Shown: positions 28,039-40,042, counted from the first letter of the stretch. The stretch: DNA of 64,000 nt from Acidovorax sp. NCPPB 3576 (GCF_028473605.1 NZ_CP097267.1:2658501-2722500), one strand, 5' to 3'. Numbers and translations are program-made. The notes: generated by a model not told the origin, from the letters alone.

Positions 28039-28455
28039 ATGAAGCCCTTCGTCCTCGACCCGGACATGACGTCCTCGGCCGGCACCTTCTACCCCACGGG
28101 CTATGTCTTCGCCCTCTTCCCCGACGAGGTGCATGCGCGCGATGCGGCCGAGGCACTATCGGCCGATGGCGAACGCAGCGACATCTCCCACGCCACCCCG
28201 GACGCCATCCTGCAGCACGTGGTGCGAACCCTGGGCAATGCCGATGCCCCCCTGCCCTCCGTGGGCGCCGAAGGCACCATCGTGCGCCGCATCTCGGAGC
28301 TGGCGGCCGCCGGGCATCACGGCCTGCTGGTCAAGGCGGGCGATGACGACGACGCGGAAAGCCTGCAGACGGCGCTCGAGCCCCTTGGCGCTGAAGCCGC
28401 CTTCTACTACCGGCGGCTCATCATTGAAGAGCTGATTTCGCAGCCGCAGCCCTGA
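28039..28455 (+). CDS. Conserved hypothetical protein, unknown family
   Basis: This 138-residue soluble protein has no signal peptide or membrane segment. I do not recognise the family. The N-terminal GYVFALFPDEVHARDAAEAL looks like the first strand and helix of a ferredoxin-like alpha/beta fold. It is reminiscent of bacterial 'general stress' GS17M-type domains, but this is only a visual resemblance. An acidic DDDDAES stretch lies near residue 110. A good ribosome site (GAGAGGAA) precedes the ATG. It stands alone between the DUF1294 gene and the GGDEF-EAL gene. Confidence 0.65.
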   Translation: MKPFVLDPDMTSSAGTFYPTGYVFALFPDEVHARDAAEALSADGERSDISHATPDAILQHVVRTLGNADAPLPSVGAEGTIVRRISELAAAGHHGLLVKAGDDDDAESLQTALEPLGAEAAFYYRRLIIEELISQPQP

Positions 28456-31179
28456 TCCTGCGGCGCGGCGCGGTTGCTGCTGCCCGGGACAGCCCCCCGC
28501 CCCCCGTCTCCACGGGTACATCGCCTTGGTTTTCGGCCCGCCTGTCGATATAGTGCGCCATGGCCTGCCTCCCCGCGTTGTCTGCCGGATGCCCCGCTTT
28601 CTTGACGGAAGCGCCGGGCTCGGCCATGCCGCAGGGTCTGCGCCGCCCGCCGACGAACATCCCAACCCCGTTGCGGTAATTGCATGGACGCGCCACTTCC
28701 TCCGCGAGGAATCCATCGGCGCCCATGGGTGTCCGGGCTCACGGGCCCTTTCATCGCCATCCTGATACTGCAGGCCATCGTGGCTTCGGCAAGCCTCTAT
28801 GTGCTGTCCACCGTGCGTGCGTTCGTGGCGGGTGAGAGCCAGTGGACCAAGGGGCAGAAGGACGCCATCCATTACCTCGGCCAATACGTCGCCACCGGCG
28901 AGGGGCGCATGTACGAGCAGTTCCAGCAGGCACTGCAGATCCCGCTGGCCGATCGCGAGGCGCGCCTGCTGATCGAGGCGCCCGAGCCCAATCTGGCCGG
29001 CGCCCGCGACGCGTTCCTTCGGGGCGGCAACCACCCCAGCGACGTGGCCGGGCTGATCTGGATGCTCCGCCTGTTTCGGGACTACGACATCCTGCGCGAG
29101 CCCATCCGGCACTGGATTCAGGGCGACGAGTACCTGCAGCGGCTGGACGCCCTGTCCCGCGAGATCCGGGCCGGATACCTGGCGGGCGGCGTGACGCCCG
29201 GAATGGTGCAGCGATGGCAGCGCCTGATCGATGAGATCGACGTCGGCGTGACCCCGGCGGCGACCGATTTCAGCGCGGCGATGGGCGACAGTTCGCGGCG
29301 CATCATGGGCTGGCTGCTGTGGCTGAACGTGGCAACGGTCCTCGCGCTGATCGCCCTCACGCTCGCCCATACCCGCCAGTTGATGGGGCAGCGCCGCCAG
29401 GTCGAGGCCACGCTGGAGGCCGAGCGCGAGCAGGCCCGCACCACGCTGGCCGCCATCGGCGACGGCATCGTCACCACCGACCTGCACGGCAACGTGCGCT
29501 ACATGAATCCCGCCGCCGAGAGCCTGCTGGCCCGCACGCGCGAGGCCAGCGTGGGCATGCCGCTGGCGGAGCTGCTGCACATGGGCCACCAAGGCGGTGC
29601 GAACGCGCTGCCCGGCGGCGCTGAAACCGCCACGCACAGCAGCATCGCGCAATTGCTGGAACGCGCCCTGCACGGCACCGCAGGGCTGCACGACGAGCGC
29701 CCGCACCGCATCGTGCGGCCGGATGCCAGCACGGTGCCGGTCACGCTGGTGGGCTCGCCGCTCATGAGCCAGGGGCAACTGGACGGCGCCGTTCTGGTGC
29801 TGCACGACGTGACGCGCGAGCAGCAATACCTGGAACAGCTCGCCTGGCAGGCCAGCCACGACACGCTCACCGGGCTGGTGAACCGCCGCGAGTTCGAGCG
29901 CCGCCTGGGCCTGTTGCTGGCGCGCCCGCGCGCCTCAGAGGTCGCGGGCGCGCTGCTGTACATCGACCTGGACCAGTTCAAGGTGATCAACGACACCTGC
30001 GGCCACCCCGCGGGCGACGAGATGCTGCGCGAGGTCTGCCGCATGCTGCAGCGGGGGCTGCGCGAGGGCGACACGCTGGCGCGGCTGGGAGGCGACGAGT
30101 TCGGCGTGCTGCTGCAGGACTGCCCCCACGAAGTGGCCGAGCGCATCGCCGAGCAGATACGCCACCACGCGCAGGAGCTGCGCCTGCCCTGGGGCGCACG
30201 CATCCTGCGCACGGGCCTGAGCATCGGGCTGGTGCACCTGACGGCCGATCTCACCAGCCTGCAGGAGGTGCTGCGCGTGGCCGACATGGCCTGCTACGGC
30301 GCCAAGGAGCGCGGGCGCAACACGGTCTATGTCTATCAGCTGCAGGACGCTGCCATGTCGCGCCACCTGGACGACATGCACTGGGTGCAGCGCATCCGCC
30401 AGGCGCTGGAGCAAAACCACTTTCAGCTCTACATGCAAGAAATCGCCCCCTTGCGGGCCTGCGGCGATGGCGGCTTGCATGTGGAAGTGCTGCTGCGGCT
30501 TCAGGGCGATGGCGGCCAGGCGATCTTTCCCGGCGAATTCGTGCCGGCAGCGGAACGCTTCGGCCTGGCGCAGGCGCTGGACCGCTGGGTGTTGGAACAC
30601 ACCTTCGCCGCCCTCGCCGCCCGCCGCCGGCAGCCGCAGGGCCGGCCGATCACGCTGTGCGCCATCAACCTGTCGGGCACCAGCGTGGGCGACGAGACCC
30701 TGCTGGAATATCTGCGCGACCAGATGGCGCGCCATGGGGTGCTGGCCGACCAGCTGTGCTTCGAGGTGACCGAGACGGCGGCGATCGCCCATCTGCCCAA
30801 CGCCATCCGGCTGATCCGCGAACTCAAGCAGCAGGGCTGCCATTTCGCGCTGGACGACTTCGGCGCGGGCATGTCTTCGTTCACGTACCTGCGGCATCTG
30901 CCGGTGGACTATCTCAAGATCGACGGCGCCCTGGTGCGCGACATGCTGGAAGACCCCGCCAACCGCGCCATGGTGGAGATGATCAACCACATCGGCCATG
31001 TGATGGGCAAGCAGACCATCGCCGAATTCGCCGAAACCCCGGCCATCCTGGAGGCGCTGCGCGCGATGGGCGTGGACCACGCACAGGGGCATGCCATCGG
31101 CCGGCCCCAACCGATGCCGCAGGCGTTCGCGCTCGCACCCACCGAGGCGCCCGGGCCGCACGCCCCGTCGCCGGAAGGC

Positions 31180-33615
<2,436 letters not shown>

Positions 33616-33772
33616 GGAGGGCAAGGCGTGGGGAAGGCGCGATTTTAGGCTTTTGGGCCTTCCCTGTCGAAACAGAAGGCCAAGGCGCATCTTCCCGTGC
33701 CCCCAGCACGATGGTGCTATGCGTCGTTTTTTGGACAATCTGCGTGGGCCGTGGCGGGCCCTGGCCGGCCCC

Positions 33773-33973
33773 TCACCACTCGCCGGAGGCCCGCACCCGC
33801 TGGTCCAGATCCGGGGCTGGCGGCTCGCCATAGGGCGACTGCAATTCAGCGGACCAGGCAGGACCGGCCGAGGCCAAGGCCCCCTCCTCCCCGCGGCCCG
33901 GGAGGCTGGCGCCGGCCAGGGCGGCGGGAAACACCATGGCATTCATCACGTGGGTCAGGGCGCGGGCGAGCAT
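33773..33973 (-). CDS. Possible small exported protein (hypothetical)
   Basis: This 66-codon frame begins [20 protein letters not shown], resembling a short signal or membrane helix. A compositionally ordinary Gly/Pro/Glu-rich tail follows. An AAAGGA ribosome-like site lies 6 nt before the ATG. No homologous family is recognised. It could be a real small protein or a chance frame in GC-rich DNA; the ribosome site is the main support. Confidence 0.35.
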   Translation of the reverse strand: MLARALTHVMNAMVFPAALAGASLPGRGEEGALASAGPAWSAELQSPYGEPPAPDLDQRVRASGEW

Positions 33974-34038
33974 GGCGGTTCCTTTCATGCAGGGGTTGCC
34001 GCCAGCGTATGGCGGCGGAGTGACCGTTTCGTGTCAAT

Positions 34039-34067
34039 GAAAAGGGCCCACCGAAAAGAGGGCCCTT
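34039..34067 (-). terminator. Terminator after azurin
   Basis: On the minus strand an 8-bp perfect stem AAGGGCCC / GGGCCCTT with a 10-nt loop is followed by a short TTC T-tract. It lies about 40 bp beyond the azurin stop. Confidence 0.7.
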
Positions 34068-34107
34068 GTGTCCACCGCCGGCAACAGGGCCGGGTGGCCG
34101 CTGCAGG

Positions 34108-34560
34108 TTATTTCACCAGCGTCAGCGTGCCCTTCATCAGCGCGGAGTGGCCGGGGAAGGAGCAGAAATAGGCATAGGACTCGCCGGCCTTGAGCGCCTG
34201 GGTGGAGAACGTCACCGAGTCGCTCTCGCCTCCGCCCACGATCTTGGTGTGCGCGATCACCCGGGTGTCCGCGTCCTTCACGTAGTTCTTGGCGGCCCCG
34301 GCGGCGATGCCGTCGGTGGCCACGGGCTGCAGGTCAGCGGCCTTGCTCAGCACCCAGTTGTGGCCCATGGCGGTCTTCGGCAGCTTGCCGACGTGCTTGA
34401 GCTTGATGGTGAACTGCTTGCAGCTTTGCGGGACCGCGAGGGTCGCTTTGTTGAACTGCATTGCATCGTTGCCTTCGATCTCGGCCGTGCAGTCGGCAGC
34501 CCAGGTGGGGCCGGCAGCCAGTACCAGCGCGAGTGCAGCGAATTTCCAATGGTTTGCCAT
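34108..34560 (-). CDS. azu: Azurin (periplasmic blue copper protein)
   Basis: This periplasmic electron carrier serves cytochromes, peroxidases or nitrite reductase. The 150-residue precursor has a 21-residue signal peptide ending PTWA. It leaves a mature [16 protein letters not shown] protein of 129 residues, matching azurins. Copper ligands are visible in MGHNWVL (His) and [14 protein letters not shown] (Cys, His, Met). The start at 34560 follows a GGAAGA site; the upstream ATG at 34578 would extend it by a polar MKKEDI. An FNR-type site and matched -10 lie upstream, implying induction at low oxygen. Confidence 0.96.
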   Translation of the reverse strand: MANHWKFAALALVLAAGPTWAADCTAEIEGNDAMQFNKATLAVPQSCKQFTIKLKHVGKLPKTAMGHNWVLSKAADLQPVATDGIAAGAAKNYVKDADTRVIAHTKIVGGGESDSVTFSTQALKAGESYAYFCSFPGHSALMKGTLTLVK

Positions 34561-34650
34561 GATGTCTTCCTTCTTCATAAAACAGGTCCGTGCGCTTGGC
34601 GTTGCCGGCCTGTTCCATGCAGCCGGGCGACGCAACAGCGCGATGGAAGG

Positions 34651-34692
34651 AGCGTACGCACGGGGCCAATGCAGCGCCTTGAGGTGCATCAA
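34651..34692 (-). promoter_or_regulatory. FNR/Anr-type site and -10 of the azurin promoter
   Basis: TTGAG-GTGC-ATCAA at 34679-34692 matches the FNR palindrome TTGAT-N4-ATCAA at 9 of 10 positions. On the minus strand a -10 (TACGCT, 34656-34651) lies so that the box is centred about 41.5 bp upstream of the expected start near 34644. That is the class II FNR-activated geometry. The implied leader is about 84 nt. Confidence 0.65.
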
Positions 34693-34746
34693 GCCTTGTG
34701 CCGAACGCCGCCCATGGATCCGGCGTGCAGTTAAGCTCCGCCGCCC

Positions 34747-35334
34747 ATGCCCCACACCCTGCGAATACCCACCCACAGCGAACTGGTCATCAAGAAAAGC
34801 CGCTTCATCGGCTGCGTGCAGCCCATGGCGGACCGCGCATCGGCACAGGCCACCGTCGATGCACTGTGGCAGCTGCACCCCGGCGCCGCGCACATCTGCT
34901 GGGCGCTGCTGGCAGGCGGCCAGTCGGCCGCGGTGGACGACGGCGAGCCCGGCGGGACGGCCGGCCGGCCGATGCTGGAAGTGCTTCGCCACCAGGACCT
35001 CGAAGGCGTGCTGGCTACCGTGGTGCGCTATTTCGGCGGCGTCAAGCTGGGTGCGGGCGGGCTGGTGCGGGCCTATACCGACACCATCGCGCAGGCGCTG
35101 CTGCCGGCCGAGAAGGTGCCGCTTCAGCGCATGGTGGCGCTGCAGTGCGAGGTGCCTTATGCCCTGGAGGGCCTGGTGCGCCGCGAGGTCGAGGCGGCCG
35201 GCGCCACGCTGGGCGAGGTGGCCCACGGCTCGCTCGTGGCCATGCACATCCAGCTGCCGCAGCCGCAGGAGGCGGCGTTCGTGCAGCGGCTGAACGATGC
35301 CTGCCAGGGCCGCATCGGCTGGATCGCTCCATAG
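34747..35334 (+). CDS. yigZ: YigZ / IMPACT family protein
   Basis: This 195-residue protein has the IMPACT N-terminal domain signatures [26 protein letters not shown] and [21 protein letters not shown]-terminal DUF1949-type domain follows (after about residue 135). E. coli YigZ has 204 residues. The bacterial role is unclear; the eukaryotic relative IMPACT modulates translation control. It stands alone, divergent from azurin. Confidence 0.95.
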   Translation: MPHTLRIPTHSELVIKKSRFIGCVQPMADRASAQATVDALWQLHPGAAHICWALLAGGQSAAVDDGEPGGTAGRPMLEVLRHQDLEGVLATVVRYFGGVKLGAGGLVRAYTDTIAQALLPAEKVPLQRMVALQCEVPYALEGLVRREVEAAGATLGEVAHGSLVAMHIQLPQPQEAAFVQRLNDACQGRIGWIAP

Positions 35335-35432
35335 CCCTTCATCGCCCGGGATCGAAAGTGCCCTGCACCTACAGGCCCTGCCCTGCGGCCCGGGGACACT
35401 CAGCCATTCGCCACCCCTGAGGAGATCGACCT

Positions 35433-36845
35433 ATGAGCCAACCCCTGGACGCCATCATCATCGGCGCGGGATCGGCAGGCCTTGCCGCGTTGCGCGAGGT
35501 GCGCAAACGCAGCGACCGCGTGCGGATCGTCAACGATGGCCCCTGGGGCACCACCTGCGCGCGGGTGGGCTGCATGCCGTCCAAGATGCTGATCGAAGCG
35601 GCCAACGCCTACCACCGACGCCACGCCTTCGAGACCTTCGGCATCCGCGGCGCAGATGGCCTGTCGGTCGATCTGCCGGCGGTGCTGGGGCGCGTGCGCG
35701 CCCTGCGCGACGAATTCGTGGCGGGCACCGAGAAGGCATCGGCGGTCGGCGACCAAGGCATTTCGGGCCATGCGCGGCTGCGCGGCCCCGGCACGGTGGA
35801 AGTGGGCGGCCAGACCTACCACGCCCGCAGCATCATCATCGCCACCGGCTCGCGGCCCCTCATTCCCGAGGAATGGCTGGCTTTCGGCGACCGCATCCTG
35901 ACCACCGACACCCTCTTCGAGCAGCCCACCCTGGGGCCACGCATGGCCGTCATCGGGCTGGGGCCGCTGGGCGCGGAACTGGCGCAGGCCCTGTCCCGGC
36001 TGGGCGTGGAAGTGGCGGCGTTCTCCACCGGCCAGTCGGTGGCCGGCCTGTCCGATCCCGACATCAACGGAACGCTCAAGGCCTTGCTGAAAGGCGAATT
36101 CGTGGTCAGCCTGGGAGAGGAAGCCCGCCTGCGCGAAGTGCCGGGCGGGATCGAAGTGACCAACGGCGGCACCACCGTGGTGGTGGACCAGGTGCTGGCG
36201 GCCATGGGACGGCGGCCGAACATCGAACACCTCGGCCTCGACACCCTGGGCGTGCCGCTGGACCCGCACGGCAAGCCGCCCGTGGATGCGAACACCATGC
36301 AGATCGCAGACCTGGCCGTGTTCATGGCCGGCGACGCCGACGACCGCCGGCCGCTGCTGCACGAAGCCTCCGATGAAGGGCACATCGCCGCCCTGAACGC
36401 CATGGCGCCCGAACCGCTGGGCTTTCGGCGGCGCACCCCCCTGTCCATCGTATTCACCCAGCCCAACGCGGCGGTGGTGGGCCGTGCCTGGAAGGACCTG
36501 AAAGAAGACGAATTCGTGACGGGCTCGGTGGATTTCTCCCGCCAGGGCCGCGCACGCGCGGCACAGCACAACCAGGGTCGCCTGAGCGTGTACGCAGAGC
36601 GCGAGAGCGGCCGAATCCTCGGGGCCGAACTGTGCGCGCCCAGCGGCGAACACCTGGCGCATTTGCTGGCGCTTGCCATCGACCGGTCGCTCACGGTGCA
36701 GGACCTGCTTCGCATGCCCTTCTACCATCCGGTGCTGGAGGAGGGCCTGCGCACGGCGCTGCGCGATGCCGCCTCCCACCTGCCCACCGGCAGCGCGTCG
36801 GACCTGTCGGCCTGTTCAGCCTATGGGGCCAGCGCGCTCGATTGA
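35433..36845 (+). CDS. Dihydrolipoyl dehydrogenase-like flavoprotein disulfide reductase
   Basis: This 470-residue protein is of the lipoamide dehydrogenase / mercuric reductase class. It has FAD motif IIIGAGSAGLAALRE, redox disulfide GTTCARVGCMPSK, NAD motif VIGLGPLGAELAQAL and a second FAD motif FMAGDADDRRPL. The C-terminal catalytic pair is YHPVLEEGL (His and Glu). It is not next to any 2-oxoacid dehydrogenase subunit, so it is probably a paralogue rather than the PDH/OGDH E3. E3 activity is chemically plausible, but the natural disulfide substrate is unknown. A GAGGAG ribosome site precedes the start. Confidence 0.88.
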   Translation: MSQPLDAIIIGAGSAGLAALREVRKRSDRVRIVNDGPWGTTCARVGCMPSKMLIEAANAYHRRHAFETFGIRGADGLSVDLPAVLGRVRALRDEFVAGTEKASAVGDQGISGHARLRGPGTVEVGGQTYHARSIIIATGSRPLIPEEWLAFGDRILTTDTLFEQPTLGPRMAVIGLGPLGAELAQALSRLGVEVAAFSTGQSVAGLSDPDINGTLKALLKGEFVVSLGEEARLREVPGGIEVTNGGTTVVVDQVLAAMGRRPNIEHLGLDTLGVPLDPHGKPPVDANTMQIADLAVFMAGDADDRRPLLHEASDEGHIAALNAMAPEPLGFRRRTPLSIVFTQPNAAVVGRAWKDLKEDEFVTGSVDFSRQGRARAAQHNQGRLSVYAERESGRILGAELCAPSGEHLAHLLALAIDRSLTVQDLLRMPFYHPVLEEGLRTALRDAASHLPTGSASDLSACSAYGASALD

Positions 36846-36866
36846 GTTTTCTGCCCCGGCCAACGC

Positions 36867-36893
36867 TTCAGTTCCGGGCGGTTCTGCCGAAAA
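36867..36893 (+). promoter_or_regulatory. Sigma-28 (FliA)-type promoter before yjfB
   Basis: TTCAGTTC at 36867-36874, an 11-bp spacer and GCCGAAAA at 36886-36893 resemble the FliA consensus TAAAGTTT-N11-GCCGATAA. Five of 8 positions match in the first element and 7 of 8 in the second, with exact spacing. The expected start is about 45 nt before the yjfB ATG. Confidence 0.55.
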
Positions 36894-36943
36894 GGAGGGG
36901 TCTTTGCCGTGGCCTCGCCCCGAGGCCTTTACAGGAGCACCCC

Positions 36944-37159
36944 ATGGATGTCGCGCTTTCCCAATCCGTCGTCAACACCGCCACGGCGATGGCCAGCCAG
37001 AAAAACTCCGATGCCTTGAACATCCGGGTGCTGAAAAAAGCGCTGGATACGCAAGAAGCCTCTGCGGCCCTGCTGATCGATTCGATGAAGCAATCGATGC
37101 CCCAACCCGGTTTGGCGACCTCCGGCTCGCTCGGCACACAGGTCAACACATTCGCCTGA
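36944..37159 (+). CDS. YjfB-type putative motility protein
   Basis: This 71-residue helical protein begins MDVALSQSVVNTATAMASQ, the pattern of the YjfB 'putative motility protein' family. Its members sit in flagellar regulons of several bacteria. ACAGGAG precedes the ATG. A sigma-28-type promoter lies upstream and a terminator downstream, so it appears monocistronic and co-regulated with late flagellar genes. No flagellar genes are in the window. Molecular function unknown. Confidence 0.8.
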   Translation: MDVALSQSVVNTATAMASQKNSDALNIRVLKKALDTQEASAALLIDSMKQSMPQPGLATSGSLGTQVNTFA

Positions 37160-37178
37160 AAGTGTTGTCTGCAAAACA

Positions 37179-37201
37179 AGGGCCGCATGGCCCTCGTTTT
37201 T
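37179..37201 (+). terminator. Terminator after yjfB
   Basis: AGGGCC-GCAT-GGCCCT stem (6 bp, flanking bases extend it) followed by CGTTTTT on the plus strand. It isolates yjfB from the hipBA operon. Confidence 0.75.
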
Positions 37202-37256
37202 GCGAACCCCCTGTCCACGCCATTGACGCCATTCAAGGGCAGATTTGAAACTCAAA

Positions 37257-37282
37257 ATACTCTTTTAGGCGAAAAAGAGTAT
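37257..37282 (+). promoter_or_regulatory. Palindromic operator in the hipBA promoter
   Basis: A perfect 10-bp inverted repeat ATACTCTTTT-N6-AAAAGAGTAT lies 10 bp before the hipB ATG. It overlaps a likely -10 (AATACT, 37256-37261; possible -35 TTCAAG at 37232). HipB-type antitoxins bind such operators to repress their own operon, so this is very probably the HipB site. Confidence 0.8.
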
Positions 37283-37292
37283 AAACAGGATC

Positions 37293-37601
37293 ATGACCAA
37301 CGATCTGATCCACAGCCTGACCGTGGCCCGCAAGGCCAGCCAAATCACCCAGGCCCAATTGGCCGAACGGGCTGGCCTCTCGCGCATGACTGTGCAGCGG
37401 ACCGAAGGGGGCGACCTGGACCCCCGCTACTCCACCCTCACCGAAATGGCCCGCGTGCTGGGGATGGACATCATCGCCGTTCCCAGCACCCTTCGGCCCA
37501 GTTTGCAGGCGTTCATCCAGTCGGGCGGCAAATTTTTGGGCCAGCCCGAAGGCGTGGACGCCCCACCCTCGGTGATCGACAGCCTGCGAAAGGAAGGCTG
37601 A
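37293..37601 (+). CDS. hipB: HipB-like XRE-family antitoxin/repressor
   Basis: This 102-residue DNA-binding protein has an N-terminal XRE helix-turn-helix (ITQAQLAERAGLSRMTVQRT, about residues 18-37). A C-terminal tail (residues 70-102) could contact HipA, as in E. coli HipB (88 residues). It starts 10 bp after a perfect palindrome and is followed 21 bp later by hipA. Expected role: neutralise HipA and autorepress the operon. Confidence 0.9.
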   Translation: MTNDLIHSLTVARKASQITQAQLAERAGLSRMTVQRTEGGDLDPRYSTLTEMARVLGMDIIAVPSTLRPSLQAFIQSGGKFLGQPEGVDAPPSVIDSLRKEG

Positions 37602-37622
37602 GGCGTTGCCGGCTGACCTGCC

Positions 37623-38936
37623 ATGAGCACCTCCATCCGATACCTGCGGCTGTACCTGCACCGCCCCGCCAGCCAGGGCGCCGGCCGCATGGCCATCGGC
37701 TACCTATCGCAATACGGCGACATCCTGCGCGTGTCGTTCGATGAAGGCTACATCAACGACCCCGGCCGCCCCACCCTGTCCCTGGGTTTCCAGGGCGAGA
37801 CCGAGGCCGCCACGCAGCAGATTTTGGCCTCGGCGCGCGACGCCCGGCTGGTGCGCACCGACGGCCGCTGGCCGGTGTATTTCCAGAACCTGCTGCCCGA
37901 AGGCCACAACCGCGAGCGCCTCGCGCGCGAGCGCGGCTGCACGCCCGACGACGAGTTCGAGTTGCTGGCCGCCGCAGGCCACGACCTGATGGGCGCGCTG
38001 GAGGTCGAACCCGTGCCCGCACAGGACGGCGTGCCCGACGTGGTTCGCCACTGGCACACCACCCAGGGCCTGGACGTGCTGGAACCGGGCTTCGTCGAAT
38101 ACCCGGTGGAGGACGCGGCCTCGCTGCCCGGCGTGGTCACCAAGTTCAGCGCCGTGCAGGAAGGGCGGCGCTACACCGTGCACCGCAAGGGAGCGGCCGG
38201 CAGCGTGATCCTGAAGCTGCCCACCACCGCCCACCCCGACTTGGTGGCCAACGAATACGCCGGCTATCAGCTGTGCCGTGCGCTCGGTCTGCACTGTGCC
38301 CAGGCAGAAGTCATCACCCGCGCCGAGGCCGATCTGCCCGACGCCGTGCCCTTCGACGAGATCCTGGCCGTGCAGCGGTTCGACCACCTGCCCGGCGGCC
38401 AGCGGGTGCACATGGAAGAGTTCAACCAGGTGCTGGGCTACACGCCGCGGCAAAAGTACGGCAAGGGCATCCTGCAGGACTACGCCACCATGTTGCGCGT
38501 GCTGGACCGCCTGAGCCAACAGCCGGTGCAGGACACCCGCGAGTTCCTCGCCCGCATGGTGGCCTTCATCCTCATGGGCAACACCGATGCGCACCTCAAG
38601 AACTGGGCGCTGGTCTATCCGGACGGGCGCGCCCCGCAACTGTCGCCGCTGTACGACCCCGTGTGCGTGGCCGCCTTTTTCGAAGGCGTGCCCGAAAGCC
38701 AGTACGCGGTGAACCGTGCCATCGACAAAACCCTGCGGGCCTTTTCATGGGACGACATGGAAGGGCTGATCAAGGCCGCCGGCCTGCTGCGGGCGCCGCG
38801 CCATCTTGCGCTGCTGCGCGACTCGGTGCGCCTGGCCCAAGAGGCATGGCCCGAGCGCATCGCCGACGCACCGCCCGCGATGCGGCGGTCGGTCGCGGAC
38901 CGCCTAGCAGGCGGTGTCGCGCTCACACGGAACTGA
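37623..38936 (+). CDS. hipA: HipA-family serine/threonine kinase toxin
   Basis: This 437-residue kinase (E. coli HipA 440) inhibits growth by phosphorylating a host target; GltX is the E. coli target. The N-terminal couple domain (IGYLSQYGDILRVSFDEGY) is followed by the kinase core. An ATP-binding Lys lies in GSVILKLPTTAHPDLVANEYA, the catalytic loop is NTDAHLKNW (Asp322) and the metal-binding Asp lies in LSPLYDPV. The usual SxxGxQxK-like segment reads SLPGVVTKFSAVQEG. Kinase residues look intact. The next gene begins only 16 bp later. The target in this organism is unknown. Confidence 0.92.
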   Translation: MSTSIRYLRLYLHRPASQGAGRMAIGYLSQYGDILRVSFDEGYINDPGRPTLSLGFQGETEAATQQILASARDARLVRTDGRWPVYFQNLLPEGHNRERLARERGCTPDDEFELLAAAGHDLMGALEVEPVPAQDGVPDVVRHWHTTQGLDVLEPGFVEYPVEDAASLPGVVTKFSAVQEGRRYTVHRKGAAGSVILKLPTTAHPDLVANEYAGYQLCRALGLHCAQAEVITRAEADLPDAVPFDEILAVQRFDHLPGGQRVHMEEFNQVLGYTPRQKYGKGILQDYATMLRVLDRLSQQPVQDTREFLARMVAFILMGNTDAHLKNWALVYPDGRAPQLSPLYDPVCVAAFFEGVPESQYAVNRAIDKTLRAFSWDDMEGLIKAAGLLRAPRHLALLRDSVRLAQEAWPERIADAPPAMRRSVADRLAGGVALTRN

Positions 38937-38952
38937 AAGCACAACTCCCAGC

Positions 38953-39996
38953 ATGACCCCCCCATCATTGAACCCTGTCGATCCCCTTTGTTCGCCCGGC
39001 GAGCGCGGTGCCTTGCAGGTGCCCTACCTCAAGCGCTGCTGGTCCCGTTGGATGGCGGCGCGCCAAGGCCTGCCCACGGGCGAGAACGCGGAATCCCATC
39101 GCACGCAGATCGTGCTCGCGGCATTGGGCCTGGGCCTGGAGCAAACCATGCAGCATGTGCTGTGGCATGCGCCGGAGTTCGCGGACTTCGAGGATTGGAT
39201 CGTTCGCACCGCCGGGGTGCCCGATGCCGCCACCATCGCCCGCATCCAGGCGCTGGTGGACGGCGGGCCCGTGCCCGACGCCGCGGCCTGGCTGCATGCC
39301 CAGATCGATGCGATGCCGCCCGTGCTGGATGCCGACGACCTGGCGCACTGGGATGAACACGGCTGCGTGATCGTGCGGCAGGCCGTGCCGCCGGCCGACA
39401 GCGCCGCGGCGGCGCAGGTGGTATGGGACGCGGTGGGCGCCACGCCGGACGACGTGGAATCGTGGTATCGCAATGCCCCGCGCAACATCATGGTGCAGTT
39501 GTTCCAGCACCCTGCGTTCGACGCGAACCGCCGGGCGCTGCGCATCCACAAGGCGTTTGCGCAGCTATGGGGCACGGCCGATCTGTGGCGCAGCACGGAC
39601 CGCTGCGGCTTCAATGTGCCGGAACGCCCGGGCCACTTCTACCAGGCCCAGGGGCTGCACTGGGACGTGAGCCTGCAGCCACCGATTCCGTTTTGCACCC
39701 AGGGCATCCTGTACCTCACGGACACCCCGGCCGAGCAAGGCGCGCTCACCGTGGTGCCGGGCTTTCACCGCAAGATGAAGGAGTGGCTGGCCACCCTGCC
39801 GCCGGGCGCCAATCCGCGCAGCCAGGATTTTCAGGCGCTGGGTGCGCGGCCCGTCGGCGGCAAGGCCGGCGATCTGGTGATCTGGCACCAGGCCCTGCCC
39901 CATGGCGCCAGTCCCAACCGGGGCGCACGGCCCCGACTGGTGCAGTACATCAACATGATGCCGGCAGAGGTGCCGATTCATGCCATCTGGCGCTGA
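38953..39996 (+). CDS. Phytanoyl-CoA dioxygenase (PhyH) family Fe(II)/2-oxoglutarate oxygenase
   Basis: This 347-residue protein has the iron-binding facial triad in LHWDVSLQ (His, Asp) and LPHGASPN (His). The 2-oxoglutarate-binding Arg lies in GARPRLVQYINM, within a double-stranded beta-helix fold (residues about 150-345). The first 120 residues form an extra helical region. The substrate is unknown; PhyH relatives hydroxylate lipids, ectoine or antibiotics. It starts 16 bp after hipA with no terminator between, so it may be the third gene of the hip operon. No strong ribosome site is seen. Confidence 0.88.
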   Translation: MTPPSLNPVDPLCSPGERGALQVPYLKRCWSRWMAARQGLPTGENAESHRTQIVLAALGLGLEQTMQHVLWHAPEFADFEDWIVRTAGVPDAATIARIQALVDGGPVPDAAAWLHAQIDAMPPVLDADDLAHWDEHGCVIVRQAVPPADSAAAAQVVWDAVGATPDDVESWYRNAPRNIMVQLFQHPAFDANRRALRIHKAFAQLWGTADLWRSTDRCGFNVPERPGHFYQAQGLHWDVSLQPPIPFCTQGILYLTDTPAEQGALTVVPGFHRKMKEWLATLPPGANPRSQDFQALGARPVGGKAGDLVIWHQALPHGASPNRGARPRLVQYINMMPAEVPIHAIWR

Positions 39997-40042
39997 CGGG
40001 ACACGCACGCAGCGCGAGGGGTCCGCGCCGTCTCACCCAGCG

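Larger units (their letters stand above)
33616..34107. other. 492-bp largely non-coding gap between ygiQ and azurin
   Basis: The gap holds one weakly supported short reading frame (33773-33973) and the azurin terminator (34039-34067). The GC-rich stretch 33640-33770 is presumably the ygiQ leader. I see no RNA gene, repeat or convincing promoter hexamers in it. Confidence 0.5.
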
